A DNA stretch of 64,000 nucleotides, from NCBI GenBank assembly GCA_005408345.1, contig SEMN01000319.1, positions 124,001-188,000 of the forward strand, written 5' to 3'. Below the pieces are notes generated by a model that did not search any database, was not told the DNA's origin, and saw only the letters and a program-made list of their open reading frames with translations. The DNA comes from Macquaria australasica (Eukaryota > Chordata > Actinopteri > Centrarchiformes > Percichthyidae). Position numbers and translations under genes: made by a program. This document shows positions 23,481 through 36,071 of this stretch, piece by piece. How positions within the stretch are numbered: the first letter of the stretch is position 1; the number at the start of each line of letters is the position of its first letter.

Positions 23481-24139
23481 AAATAATCATCACAGTCCAA
23501 ATTGATTACAGCCCTTCCAGCAGACTGTCACCTCCTAATTAAATGAATCTCGCACACGCTCACAGGGAAGAGTTGTAATGACATCCTCTGTTACCTTGTA
23601 TTTTTGTAATTTCAAACAACCATGAGCCAAGATAAATTGAATTGGTAACTTTGATGAGTGTACATCCTGTTTCCACTTGGCCAAAGGTTTTGACTGCTCT
23701 TACAATGTATGCCAAGGGCTGAATGAATCTGTTTAATTTCCTAAGAAATTCTAGCCATTTGTAGAGGATCTAGAAGGTAGTGAGGACAGCCACCCCCTCC
23801 AACAAAAATTTGTAATTGCAGAGCAAGGAAATGTTTGTACTTTTCTACAAGCCCCCGCTAGATGTACCCCCTCCTCAGGCCCACATATAATGTTTCTTAG
23901 TCAAGAGAAAATTATTTTTATTTTTTGCTGGAGCCATGATGACTCATATTGGCTTGAGGTATAAAGGCCTGTCTGAAAATTAAGGTACATTCCTCAACAC
24001 TTCAATTTTCCTATGTAAAAGCAAAGTACAAAGAAAGTTTGTCAAACCCCCTGCCAAGTTGTCCTCCTCCCTAGAACATGTTTTCCAATTAATTATTGGC
24101 TTTGTAAAATGTCAGAAAATAGTGAACTAAGAAGAGTCT

Positions 24140-24545
24140 ACAGCCACGCTAGCATCTCTTTGAGGCTGTTTTTGAGTAAAATGCTAACATGCTCTCAATG
24201 AAAATGTTGATGTTAAGCAGGTCTATATCTTACTTTAGCATGTTAACGTTTGCTAATTAGCATTAAACACGAGTACAGCTGAGGCTGATTGGAATGTCAT
24301 CATTACAATTCATCTAATGGGGAACATGAATGTCTGTACCAAATTACACGGCAATCCATCAAATAGTTGTCGAGACATGTCAACCTCATGGCGGCGCCAG
24401 AATCAAAGTCAAGGGATCACCAAAGTCATTAGGATCCATCCTCTGGGGACCATGAATTTCATAGCAATCCATCCGATAGTTTTCATTCTGGACCAAAGTG
24501 GTGGACTGACCATCCAACATTGCCTTCAGCAGATTTACCTCACTA
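24140..24545 (+). repeat. Percomorph-type dispersed repeat, copy in + orientation
   Basis: The block order 'ttgctaattagcattaaaca', 'gtacagctgaggctgat', 'catgaatgtctgtaccaaat', 'ggcaatccatcaaatagttg', 'tcaacctcatggcggcgcc', 'ggatcaccaaagtcattagg', 'gaccaaagtggtggactgac' identifies an abundant fish repeat made of internally repeated units. A second copy in reverse orientation lies at 53786-54115. The open frame at 24317-24565 is part of it, not a gene. Confidence 0.7.
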
Positions 24546-26296
24546 GCATGACAAAAAAATCATAGTCATAGTCGAAAAAGGTTCAGTTCATCTGAAACAT
24601 CGACCATTAAAGCAACAGTGTAAAGTGATTAATACAGACCACCATGTGTTGGATTGGAGAAGAGTTTTTCCACCTCTGTCGGCTCATCTGAGCGATGAGA
24701 ACCCCTGATTGCTGAGTCAACACGGTGATGACGTAGTGGGAGAGAGGGAGGTGAGCCAGAGGTTATGTTGATGGAAAAGTGGAGGGCAAGAAGGATGGAT
24801 GAAGAGAGGGCAATTATTTAGACAAAATGGCAGAGGAGGTGTGTTTGATGCCAAGTTAATGATCGTTAGGGATCATGTTTAGTTAAATGATATACTCTGC
24901 TGGCAATGACAAGACTGTGACAGAGAAATGGCAAATCAGCATATTTAAAAGTTTTATAACTTCTTCTTCTTCTTTGCAACATCATTGTTCATAGATTTGT
25001 CATTGACAGGGTGGACTGACAAATAAACTGTCCTGTGGTTGGAACATCACAGGCTCCTATGATCATCAGGAAAGATGGTATCCATGAACAAAACACTGAA
25101 CCATCACATGTTCAAGGAGTGTTGCCAGTTGTCCCTGTAGAGCACTTTCTGCAGTGTAATAACGTAAGTCATTTGTAAGAGACATGCAGCAACACATTGT
25201 ATAGTAGCCAACAGCAACACCATTACAGGACTTATACAAGATGGAATAATCACGTCTGCAAAACTGCAAAAAATTATCTTGAGGCAAAGTCACAAAAAAG
25301 GAAGAAAGAAGTACTGTGTATGCATTCAGTCAGAGGATGATAATATATATTAACATTGTTTCTCAACTGGGTGTTGGGTAGGCATTAAGTTTTTCACTAT
25401 AGTTAATGCCACATTGAAGTCCATCTTGGCTACCAAAAGTCGCAGTATTAGGCCGTGTTCAGACCACTCATTCATTTCAATGAGATAACTGCATTGGCGC
25501 AGCAGGTGTGCCAACTTTTCCTAGGATCATGTTAGCTAACATTTAAGGACAACCAGCTTAGCTTACAATAGCTAGCCAGGGGACACTGCAGTAACATTTA
25601 GCCTAAATATTAATTAATGACTCAACAGGAAATATATGTTTAGATGATAATTTTACCTTTCAATCTTAGTGATTGTGTTGAGCTGAGTTCTGAGTCTCTT
25701 GTTTTTGTTGAAATGAAATAAACACAGCGTTCATATGATTAACATGCCACTATTCGGCACCACATGTAAATGAGCTATATCTTCAATATCTTTATAATAT
25801 TTTTCTTTCCTACATTCTTTAATACATTTAAGTGGGTATTGTTTGGGCCGTCACTTATTAATTAAATTCATCACATTTTAATATGCGTCAGGATCTTGTG
25901 GGATGGCCACCTCTTCTTAATATCCCCAGGAAAACCTAATCTGTTGAGGTAATTTGGTTTGATCTACTCAAGGGAAGTTGTACAATGTTGTCCAAGTTCT
26001 TGCTCACCTTTGATTAAGGTATTGATAGGAAACGGTCAGTTCTATTGGTCTTTTGCTGTCATTAATGTGACCTATTTATTTTACTGGCTGTTGTTTTTGC
26101 TTTTGCACCATTTGAGCTTTTTTTCTGGAGTGTCAGCGAAGTTTAATCTAGCTGCCATGTCTGCTGGCTCCACGCTGAGTAGATCCACTCCTGGCTAATT
26201 AACATTAGCATATGCAGACCATGACTGTTCACTTTCTGTTGGTCCCAGTGAAAACAGCCTGGGAGTCTGTTGGGGAGACTGAGCTCCCTTCCATCT

Positions 26297-26662
26297 TTAA
26301 TGAGCTACAGTCCACTGAGCAGAAGATCTGCCAGCTCTGGGTGTGCCAGATGAAAGTCGGCTCCCGCACACCCGAGCTGTGGCTCCATCCTGTTTGGTGA
26401 CTGCTGCCGGCGAGGTGAAGAAATCAGACAGTAGGAAGCCATCTAGTACTTCCTGGTTGACTGTCGAGAAAAGGAAACCAAGACCCTCCCTACCAATCTT
26501 TGATCCAACCTCAGAGCATCCCCTACTGCTGGCAATAGCTTTGTGGCTCTGGAGGTAAATGACTCCACCTAGCTGAGGAGCTGTCTCTCCCAGTGGATTT
26601 AAAAGTTGTGGGCTCAATTCAGAAACGGCCTGCTGACAGTCTAAAGGCAGCCAGACCCCCAC
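26297..26662 (-). other. Unassigned 121-codon open frame in the intron
   Basis: An ATG-initiated minus-strand frame without stops covers 366 bp in a relatively GC-rich part of the transporter intron. The predicted peptide has no transmembrane run, signal peptide or motif that I recognise. Short frames on the plus strand overlap it (26212-26400, 26343-26558). It may be part of a dispersed repeat or a chance frame; I have no support for calling it a gene. Confidence 0.2.
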
Positions 26663-27681
26663 TTTCCTCTTTCCCTCTGAGGCTTATTTGAACTGGTCTG
26701 GCCTGCCCAGTGTGTCTGTTGATGCTGGTGGGTGTAGAGATAAAAGCTCAGATTTTCTGGTTGCTCAATATTGTGTTGCCGTAAAGACTTTGAGACTTCT
26801 CTATTGTTGCCGTTGTCTTACCAAACCCTGCATTTCGTCTGGGCCTCCGCCTGTCTTGACGCAGAGTTAAGCTCCAAGGATTAAGTTCCCTTCCAGCTCT
26901 CTGTAAATGGATCATGGCTGGTTGTGCAACTGTCAGTCTTTCCACCTCGCATCAATTCAGTGACCTTTTTATCTTCAAATCTGGGCTAAATCTGGTTGAG
27001 AAGTGGAAGCTTTCTAGATGGCTAGGTTCATCTAAACATTGTTTGAAAAGCTATTGAATTACTGTATTTCAATGTGTTATTAGGACCTGCTTCACATTGA
27101 AAATAACCATTACAATGCTGTTGAGACAATGTTTATAGGTAAACTAGACATCTAAAATTACTTAAGATGTTAACTTTAGCCAAATTTAGCTCCGTTGTAT
27201 CCTATATGTCTAGACTCGGTTTTTAGTATCCAAGACCCAAGTCTGGCCAGGTCCAGATTAGTCTCAGGGTCTGGTAGAGTCCTGTTCTGTTGCCGCAGGT
27301 CTTGGGTCTGTGCCTCAATATGTCTGATACCTAAGTGCTATCAGCTCTGATCACGTGGTACATCAAAATCATCACGGGAGAAAAATGCACTTTGACACGA
27401 GATGGAGAGTGTGAACTGTGAACTACAGGAATAAAATACATGTATTGCTGCCACCAGTGGTAGTGTTCTTTTTCTCTCTCTGTGGGTCTGTTTGGGTCGA
27501 CAGCACTTTGGATTGGCTCTGATTATCATTGTGTCCTTTTTGGGTGAATTTTTCATTTTTTCACATCAGGTTCAGGTAGATTTTCCACAGGTCTGTTCAG
27601 GCCCAAAGTTTTTGACCTTTGAAAATCTCTAGTCTAGATGTATTCTGACCTGCAAATCACCAAACTGGGTTGTATTCATAA

Positions 27682-28297
27682 TGTTATGACCCTGGGTCAT
27701 GTGGGTGTTGGGTGACTGATTTTGATGGTGTGGTCCCTCCCTGCCTGAGGGTGGTGCTGTTTACAATGTTCTTTGTTCTTAGTATGTTCAGTTCCAGGTG
27801 GTGGCTGGTGATTGGACGGGAGACTGATGGCACCTACTTTAAAATGGCCTCTGCCCAGGCTGACGGGGCTCCCTCTTTTTGCCTGACTCCCAACCAGACT
27901 GTGCCGTGCCGTTGGATTTAAATTGATCTTAGTGCTAATGTGTTTAGCTGTTTTACATAAATACTGTTAAAAGAGCAGTCCGGGTATCTGTAGGGGAGAG
28001 AAGCTGTTTTTGTTTCTACAATTGTTTTCTCCTGTTTATGTTAGGGAGTTAGGTAAGATCCCTGTATTTCTTTTCCTGTTTCTTTGGGTTAGGTAATTTA
28101 GTTGGGTTTTCATAGTTTGTTCTGTTTGTTGTTTTGGCTGTGCTCTCCCCGACGCTAATTATGCCCTGCAAAAATGAATTAACCATTCCTGTTTGGACTG
28201 CATCCGTTGTGGCACTGACCGTCTTTGGGAGCAGGGAAAGGGAGGGAGTCACTTTCTTTATGTTGTGCACCGGTTTACCCCTAGGCCGGTCGTAACA
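27682..28297. mobile_element. Solo LTR (616 bp) with 4 bp target-site duplication
   Basis: The segment begins TGTTATGACC (27682-27691) and ends GGTCGTAACA (28288-28297). These are near-perfect inverted termini of the TG...CA form that bound LTRs. Both sides carry the same four bases, ATAA (27678-27681 and 28298-28301), the expected target-site duplication. No integrase, RT or gag sequence and no second LTR is present, so this is a solo LTR left by recombination between two LTRs. A gypsy-type origin fits the 4 bp duplication but is not proven. The open frames inside (27712-27921, 28049-28270) are chance frames. Confidence 0.8.
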
Positions 28298-28504
28298 ATA
28301 ACTATAACTTATTTTTTAAATGCCCTCAGGAGGGATGGCTTTTTTGCAGGTAGGCCTCTATTGTGTAGTGTGTTCTCAGTTTAAGGGGATTTACAATCCT
28401 GCTGCTGATGATACAAATCCTGCCTGATGATCCACGTTCTACCTCTCTCAGGGGACAGCAGCCAGGCTTTTAGCTACAGCCTTGCAGTTTATTTGCTATG
28501 AAGG

Positions 28505-28745
28505 TTCAGCTCAATCTTAAGGTATGCGCTGCCCCTCCCCGGCTCCCCCCTCGCCGTGCTCCTTCGCGGCCATGCCTGCCTTGTTTGATGGCTCGGAAAG
28601 CTTCAAATGTAGTTTGAAGAGCACCCTTCAACGGCAACAACCTTTTTCTAGAAGTGACAGGTTTACTCCCCGGGAGCGTGTGGCGGCGACGTGCTTTCGC
28701 CGTACTTGTCACATGAAAACTCGACCTTGCCATCGCCCCAAAGGT
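28505..28745. other. CpG-rich, GC-rich patch inside the intron
   Basis: In a region that is otherwise AT-rich, this stretch is rich in G+C and in CpG (for example 'ccccctcgccgtgctccttc', 'gtggcggcgacgtgctttcg'). Both strands hold an open frame of about 75-87 codons, as expected from GC-rich DNA. It may be a small CpG island (alternative or enhancer promoter) or a young transposon fragment. No known protein motif is visible. Confidence 0.4.
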
Positions 28746-29946
28746 TAATTTGATAGACTTTGTGAACATGCAGCAGCAAGCAATTGATTATGGTTCAAAG
28801 AGTCTTTTATCAGCTGCTGGTAATGGGTGTCCGACGTATAAAGAGAACAAGAACACCCGACTTGTCCTCTTCACTCACCACGGAGAAGATGCTAACATAC
28901 AGAGCGAGAGATGAAGTGTGTGTATTTGTGTGTGGGTAGCAAAGCAAGTAGGTCTCTTTTCAGGTGTGTCCATGCATGTAACAGTTGCCCATGTGCCCAT
29001 TTCAAGATTTAAGCTTCGCAACGGGTGAAGGTGTCTCAGGTCCCCGGTGACCATAGCAGCGAGGTGACCGCTCCTGTCGACGCGTGAAAAACAATCCCCA
29101 CAACCACAGCTTTATTTCCGTACAGCGTGCATCTCTGCCCTTTCCTTCTCACTTTGTTTCGTTTTCTCCCCCATTTCCCATTGCATTGTCATCTTTCTGA
29201 CTTCGTCCATCTCTTTTACTCATCTTCCCTTTACTCCCTGCTACGGTTCACCTCATTTCTCATCCATCCCTCTTTCCTTTCTTGTTTTCTAAACCTTCTC
29301 TGCCATGTTATCTACTGTAGTTCTGATTTTCCTACCAGATCTGTGCATCTGTGGTATGTATGGGTAAAATGAGAAAAGATGCTCTTTGCCAGAGAGATGG
29401 TATTAAATTCTTTGATCACCAAAATCAAAAGGAACCTATAGTAAAGAGGCCAAATGTCACAGTCATATGGAGTTTCATCACAAAGTCAGAATTTCTTTGA
29501 ATGCTACAAGTTTCTTCAAGTTACCTATGTTTCTATGTACTTATGTTTTTGTATCCTTCATCAGGGTTGGCAGCCAGTGGGGTATTCACACATATATTGC
29601 TTTTGGATGGCTTTAGCAAATTCCTGAACTGTTAGAAATGCGTCTAATGATGGAAGTAGGTGACACCATATTTGGTCCATAAACAGGAGGGGTGTATCTA
29701 CTATACCCTAATAGTGTAGAGGGTGTTTTTACCCAAAATATGCCTCTTAAGAATTACTTACCATGAACATGTCTAAGAAAAAGCTGAGATAAGAAAAAAG
29801 AACCGGCAATGAACAACATTATAAAAGCACATGGATGAAGGATTTGAAATGATAAATGCTCAAGACGGCTAACAAAAAATGAATTTCTTTACTTTGTTAA
29901 CGTTACAAAGCTCTCTCATTCTGTCTCTCTATCTGCCCCCCTCCAG

Positions 29947-30221
29947 GTGCCCTCGCCATCCTGATACCAGAGCTGGACCTCGTCATCTCATTGGTCGGCT
30001 CGGTCAGCAGCAGTTTCCTGGCGCTGATCTTCCCTCCAATGCTCCAGATTTTAGCGTTTCACTCAGAGGGCCTGTCGCCACTGGTGACGATCAAGAACGT
30101 CGTCATCAGCCTGATTGGGTTGATCGGGTTCCTCACAGGAACTTACATCGCCATCGAGCAAATCATCGCCCGTAACGGACTCAAACATGAAGAGACGTTC
30201 TCGTCCTACATGGTCCAGTGA
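29947..30221 (+). CDS. slc36a1: SLC36-type transporter, last coding exon
   Basis: This 275 bp exon completes the Cys codon split at 5151, encodes 90 residues and ends in TGA at 30219-30221. The acceptor is CCCCTCCAG (29938-29946). The peptide runs LAILIPELDLVISLVGSVSS, then SFLALIFPPMLQILAF, then HSEGLSPLVTIKNVVISLIG, then FLTGTYIAIEQIIARN and a short hydrophilic tail ending SSYMVQ. It contains the last two to three membrane helices. ISLVGSVSSS and SEGLSPL match the SLC36A1/2/3 group, whereas GTYIAIEQII resembles SLC36A4. Total protein visible in the window is 236 residues, about half the usual family length, with no in-frame stop or frameshift, so the gene looks intact and functional. Confidence 0.92.
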
Positions 30222-33090
30222 TGAAGTGAAATGACTGTTGGCAGGTGGAAGTTACACACCCAGGCCATTTTGAAACCATTTTAGGGCACATTTTTTATTG
30301 TTTTGTTCTTTGATTTGCTGCTGTTGGATATGGTGGCCATTTTTGGATTAATCTATCACGTTTAAGCAACATGAAGCTGTAAGGACTCGTGGTACTTGGT
30401 GTTGTGTTTCATTATGTCACCGCTGCACTCCTGTCCTGTTGTACCTCACGTATATGAGTAAAGCTGTTTTTAGTGCAATCTAATGGTAACATAATTATGA
30501 TAAAAGTCAAAGTCATTCCTTCAGGTAGCCTTCAAAAGATTTTAAGAGAATAGAGGGTATTTAGAGGTAATTTATCATTTTGACAGCCTGAATATATTGA
30601 TGTGTTTAATATTTCAGTCAAAACATCAAACTACCTCACAAAGGATTTGGTCTTTCGAAACTTTTTTAAAATCCAGATTAGACAATGTTGCTGAAATAGT
30701 GTGGTCTTGTAACCCTCAGCCCAAACAGCTTCTCATTTAGAGCTTTTAGAGTTCGACCGACCACCCACCACCTCATTTAGAGAAAAAAAAGGAGAAAAAA
30801 AATTACATTTTTTGTTGCACTTTGATTTATGCCTTATTCAGTGAAACGGCACATTACTTTGACATAGAGAACACATCACACAAACTTTAAATCAAGTAAC
30901 TGTAACTTAAAAATTACTGTTGCTAAAGACAACAGATTGTTTTATAACAAAATCTACAACAAAAAAGGGGTTGGGTGTGGAAATGGCTCTGAATCGGAGG
31001 CAGTTCCAGATGAGTAAGAACCACATATTCTTTATGAATTGTGCTTTTTGATTTCGCTCATCGAATCCTGACAGCGAGGTTAAGACCTGCTGCCCCTCTG
31101 TCTACATCACCGGGTAATGATGTGCCCCAGCATGTGTTTACAACAGTGCTTTAAAGTACAGAAGTAAATACATTTCCCACAGGAAAAGAGTCCTTATTGG
31201 GTAATTATGACTTCGTATCTCATAATAACGAATGTACGAATCTTGTTATTGTGAGTCTTGTAATTTTATCTGTAGGAACGGATGTCTTAGGTTGTTGTTT
31301 TAGTCGGGTTACTTAAAAAGGGGCACAGTTTTATCAAATGGGACTGGCTGTGTCTTTCCTTGAGTGTTGCAGCTCATAATATCAGGCACTTCGTCAGCAT
31401 CAAGTGATCAGTCATAACACTGCTTTGTGTGTGTGTGTGCGCGCACCTGAAGATTACAATTTAGGATGCCTGATAATCAGACTGAATAGCCATTTAATTT
31501 TTCCTTATTGTTCAAATACTGACACACAAGTCGTGTACGAGATCTGCAGCTCGTAATTTTGAGATCTGGATTTCTCATAACTGAGATATTAAGTCCCAAC
31601 TATGAGCTATGGATCTTGGAATTATGAGATACTAAATGAGGTACTCAAGACAACGTTTCCAATTAATTTAATGAAGTGCACTTGTGTACAAAAGTGCGAC
31701 TAAGCAACAAAATCATTTCACAAAGGGAGGAAGTATAACGGTTATCAATTTTTGTCGTCTCTAGTCACAATGCCCTAAAATCACGTGGCTCAAGTAAAAC
31801 TCATTAAAATCAAAATGAAATCATGACAGGATGAAGAATATTTACATTTTAATGTATGTTAGGTAGTAAAAGTATTCTTTACTGTCTACATATTTTGGTT
31901 GCTATTCTTGCAAAATTTGCAAAACAACAAAACCAGGATTTGATAAGAACCCAGATCGATAAGCACAAAGAGAACCAATAACATCTAACTGATACTCAAC
32001 CCTAGAACCAAATATATCAGACTTTAAAAGTTGTACTGTGTTTATGTAGGAGCTCTTCTGTGTAACACCTTTTTTCTTGTCTTTAAAACTTTTATTTTTT
32101 GGATCCTATTCTTTTTTTTTTTTAATGTATTTTTATGTTTTAATGTATTTACAAAATTAATGGTTGGGTTTTTGAATAGTTTTTTTTAATTATTATTATT
32201 ATTACATTTTTAAGACTCACAATTAACCTTGAAAATGTTATTTCAGTTTAATTACAGAGAGGCTCTGCATGTAATATAATGTAATATGCATGTAATATAA
32301 AACAAGTTTTAGTTACATGCTGTAGGTATTATATTCATAAAAGAAACCCCATTTATCTACTTTAGTAATCAGACAGATACCAACATGTACTGTAAGTTCA
32401 TTCTAAAGCTTCTGTACTGTTGTATGTCGTCAGTGTTTATGTGGCAGGAGGGCTTGGCAAAGAAAATGCAGGTATTTATCAGTGGAAATTGCTAAAAAAC
32501 CGAAAGCGATGAGCCTTATGTGTAAAAGATTTCTAACAGCTGTTGGTTTGGATCGCAGTTGAAGTTGTTTTTGTGTATATAACCTATTTGTTGCACATGT
32601 AAATGTCACACACACACACACACCCACAAATGTTTATTTTAAATAACAACATACCCCTTATTCTCCATCTCCTATGGATGGAACATATGTGCTAAAAGAG
32701 TTTGAATGAGATTTTCTCCAAAGTTCCCACTGGACACTTTAAGAGGTGAAGAATGATGATGATGATCTGCAGCTACCCAAAGAAGACTAATTTCACTTTG
32801 CTCACTTTCATTTAAGGCTGCAACTAATTATAATTATAACTGTCAGTTAATAAATTCTTTATTTTTTAATTAATCAATTGTTTAGTTCACCAGAAAGTAA
32901 CAAGAACAGATTCTCATTTCAAGTTCCCAGAGCCCAACGCATCATCCTCCAGTTAAACTTGTTTTAACAGTTTAAAACGCTCCAAATACTCAGATTGGAC
33001 TGGCTGGAACCTACAAATGTTTGAGATTTTGTTTATTTCATAAATTAACTAAAACCCATTTTCTTTTTCATTTCTTTATTCTTTTCTCAG
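30222..33090 (+). other. slc36a1: 3' UTR and downstream flank of the transporter gene
   Basis: The DNA after the stop codon is AT-rich and non-coding. The poly(A) site could not be fixed. Candidate signals are ATTAAA at 31803-31808 and the first AATAAA, at 32849-32854; the latter lies in a dispersed repeat. Blocks rich in 'taattatgag'-like words (31195-31270, 31555-31640) look like a degraded simple or dispersed repeat. No exon of another gene was found. Confidence 0.45.
32813..33060. repeat. Dispersed teleost repeat, copy 1 of 3
   Basis: 'aaggctgcaactaattataa' and 'taattaatcaattgtttag', followed by 'cccagagccca' and 'ctcagattgg', follow the word order of a frequent fish element with a 'gattaatcgatta'-type end. 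Related copies are at 51845-52090 and, inverted relative to that one, at 61355-61605. The copy is strongly diverged. Confidence 0.45.
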
Positions 33091-34006
33091 AATAAATAAC
33101 ACTTAAAAGTATCCACATGTGCTTCGCTGTCTTTTTTAGGTAGCTGCCTGCCAAAACAGTTTCTTATTGTCTTTGTCAACATATTGCTTCCCCTGAGGGT
33201 TAAAGAGAAACGTAAGAAACATTCATTCATTTCAATGTTGGCTGATAAATTCCTCTCCAGTCACTGAGAAGTGAGACAGTTTGACCCAGTTGTGCTTTGG
33301 ACATCTCATCCTGCCTAACAAGGACCAACAAGTTTTACCGTTCACATCAACAGAAATATATCCAGAAATCTAGTTTAAAGATACACAGAAAGAGACAACT
33401 GTACACCAGGTCAGCCACTGAGCTGAGCTGATTTCCCCCCCATCTTCAGTTTGGTTTGGCTGTTGTTACAGCAGCGAGGACAGTTACCACTTCATAGACT
33501 GTCACTGAAAAAAGAAGGACAGATAAAAGTGGAGGGCTATTTCAAGGTAATTTATTCGCCCCACAAACTAGCACAGCAGAAATGACCTTCAAACATAAAC
33601 TAGCATGTAGAAAATGTTCTGTATAGGTCGCAGATAACCGAACCGACGGCGCCGGTTACATCATGTGAGGGCAACATGCTGTATTGTCATGATGGACACG
33701 CAGTCTCACTCTGCACTCGCCCTGATGAGCAGATCTCCAGCCTTAGGAGTCACACTTATTGATGACTTTATTACAATACTGGCGCCAGGAAGCCGACTCC
33801 ACACCTCAGAGGCTGCTTCCACCAGCCCAGTTATACCCACGCTGCCAAGAAGAACCAGGTCATAAAGAGGAGCGTTTATGGCTCCTCTTGGCGATCATGT
33901 CTTCTTCCCTAAACACCAAAATCCAGTTTCCTCTCCACCTCAAGGTCTTCTAATCTGTACGGCTGCACAGTCTGAAGACATTCCAGTCATTTTCTACCAC
34001 ACTTTG

Positions 34007-34010
<4 letters not shown>

Positions 34011-34038
<28 letters not shown>

Positions 34039-34090
34039 GATAGATAGATATAGAGATATAAATATAGATATATAGATAGATATATATATA
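34011..34090. repeat. (TA)n followed by GATA-rich microsatellite
   Basis: Fourteen TA units (34011-34038) pass into imperfect GATA and GATATA repeats up to 34090. Confidence 0.95.
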
Positions 34091-34531
34091 GTAATTTTTA
34101 AGGCAGCATTTTAGAGTGTAAATGCTGTACCAGCATGAAGATGCTCCTGTGGCTGCAGCCATACGATTACTTCCCAGAGGTTAACACACTGGTTAATAGA
34201 CTGGAGGAAGGCCATTGTGAATTAAATGGCTGCTCCGACTTGTTGCTGACTTCAGTTTTTCCAATTATTTTAACCAGTCACAGACTTGTAATTTATTTTC
34301 TCTCAGAAAATGCCACTTTCAGACTGTCTTCTTGTGTACAGAACGTGCTTATTAATGTATGTTTTGAATGTCATTAAAACTTTGATAAAACTTTAACACG
34401 TTTATGAAATGTGTAAATCTGTAAATGTAACTTTTTCTGGTTGTTATATAATAATAATAATAGTAGTAGCTAACTATAAAAGGGAAACCTATTATCAACT
34501 CTTGCTGTCAGTTTTTGAGCCTTTAAGTGTT

Positions 34532-34548
34532 TGTGTGTGTGTGTGTGT
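34532..34548. repeat. Short (TG)n microsatellite
   Basis: A run of about eight TG units between 34532 and 34548. Confidence 0.9.
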
Positions 34549-36070
34549 TGGAGCTCTGAGGCTGAGCTGCTTTTGTAACCACCTCCTCTTGGTTCGTATT
34601 CTTCATCTCCGTGTCCCTAAAGTGCCAACGCTTTTCGACATTCGCGGTGCAAGCAGTCCGAGTAATCCTGTTTGCTGCCTAATTGATAAAATTGAGAGGG
34701 AGGCCGATTGGATTGGGAAGCAGAGAAAAAGGTCCGTTGGGGATAATTTTCCTCTGTAAAGCTCCACGTTTTACTTATGGTCAGCGAGAGACAGAATTTC
34801 ATTAACCCGAGTGGGAGCAAGGGAGTCTCTAATGCAGACTGATGTATTCTGACAACAGCACCATGCATTATAGATGAGCTGGTCATTAAGGACTGTGTGC
34901 ATGCCTGCATTTAGCTTTACATTGGTGAAAATGTCCTATAGAGTGTTAGGAATTAATATGGAGTATTTTTAATTGGTGTAAGTTTCTTGCTGCAGGGGTT
35001 TGGCAGTTTATTATACTGTCAGTATCACATTGGTCTTCTGTTGCCCCCTTTTCTAAGGACAAATAATTTCCAGCTCACCTCCTCTTTTTCCTGCTGAAAT
35101 GACTTCTCTTTTTCTCTTATTACCGCCCGCCCAAAGAGGCCAAATAACACTTTGATGACACCTATTCAGCACTTCCTAATTTGTTGTAAACTAAGCCCTA
35201 TTTACTCTCACAAAGCAGTGTCTGTGTCTGAGGCAGCCACAAACACAGACAGGAAGACTCTGTTTGTCTCTTCATGTAATTGTGTTCCTGTGCCGAACCA
35301 AAGCGATGTGCTCATGATAACTCAGTCACATTTGTATCACGTTTGTCCAGCAGCAAAGCTTGAATGCAGTGTTATCTGTAACAGCAGAGCTAGCAGTGGC
35401 AGCTGAAGTACTAGAAGGTTATTCGCCGTTAAAAAGTCTGTGGCTATAAACTAAGCTACGTCCTCTCCTCCTGAGATTCCCGAGAGACTTCAGCTGAACA
35501 AACTGACAAGTTGATGGTGAACTACACTGGTTTAAATTCATGGTGTTTGATGGAAACTTTTCAAATCCCACTCTTATCTCGAGTTAATGTGAAGAAATGC
35601 TCCAGTGAAAACTCCTATTTTCTCCAAAATATGGCTACTACAGCTTTCGTTTGTTAGCTAGCGCCGTTAGCTGTTTATGCTTGCAAGGTTTCTGATTGGA
35701 CGGGCTTCGAACTATCTTATAAAATGTATTTGGATGGGTTGATTATTTGTTTGGGTGTGTGTATACCCACTTCACAAAGACTGCTTCCACCAATGAAAAG
35801 TTAGGCTCCATTCTGATAAATGGACCACTCCAACCAAAACTGATGTCAAAACCAAATGTCATTTCAGGTCCTATTCCTATTATTATTCTGCCAAAGCTCT
35901 GAGATAAAAGACCTGCAAAAGCTTACATCTGTCCATATGAGTGAATCCTTTAATATTTAATGTAACATTGTCTAAAAGACGTTTATTATATTTTATGTAT
36001 TGACTCCTATTTTTTAGAATTTGTGAAACAGAAGACCGGAGGCAATTTTTTTCCTTTTTGCTTGTATTCA

Positions 36071-36071
<1 letters not shown>

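Larger units (their letters stand above)
5152..29946 (+). other. slc36a1: Very long last intron (24.8 kb) of the transporter gene
   Basis: The intron is bounded by GTGAGT (5152) and an acceptor ending CCCCCCTCCAG (29946). It is more than ten times the size of the other introns seen and has been enlarged by transposon insertions: LINE relics, a full-length solo LTR, MITEs and a hAT-like end. The stretches 5540-7115, 7775-8880, 10660-13825, 14710-16190, 20225-24130 and 28750-29940 contain no exon, RNA gene or repeat that I can name. Cryptic exons of another gene were not seen. Confidence 0.75.

Noticed and set aside
29879..30175. 98-codon frame overlapping the last transporter exon
   Set aside because: It is the wrong frame; the correct frame continues the split Cys codon and carries the SLC36 helices to the TGA at 30219.
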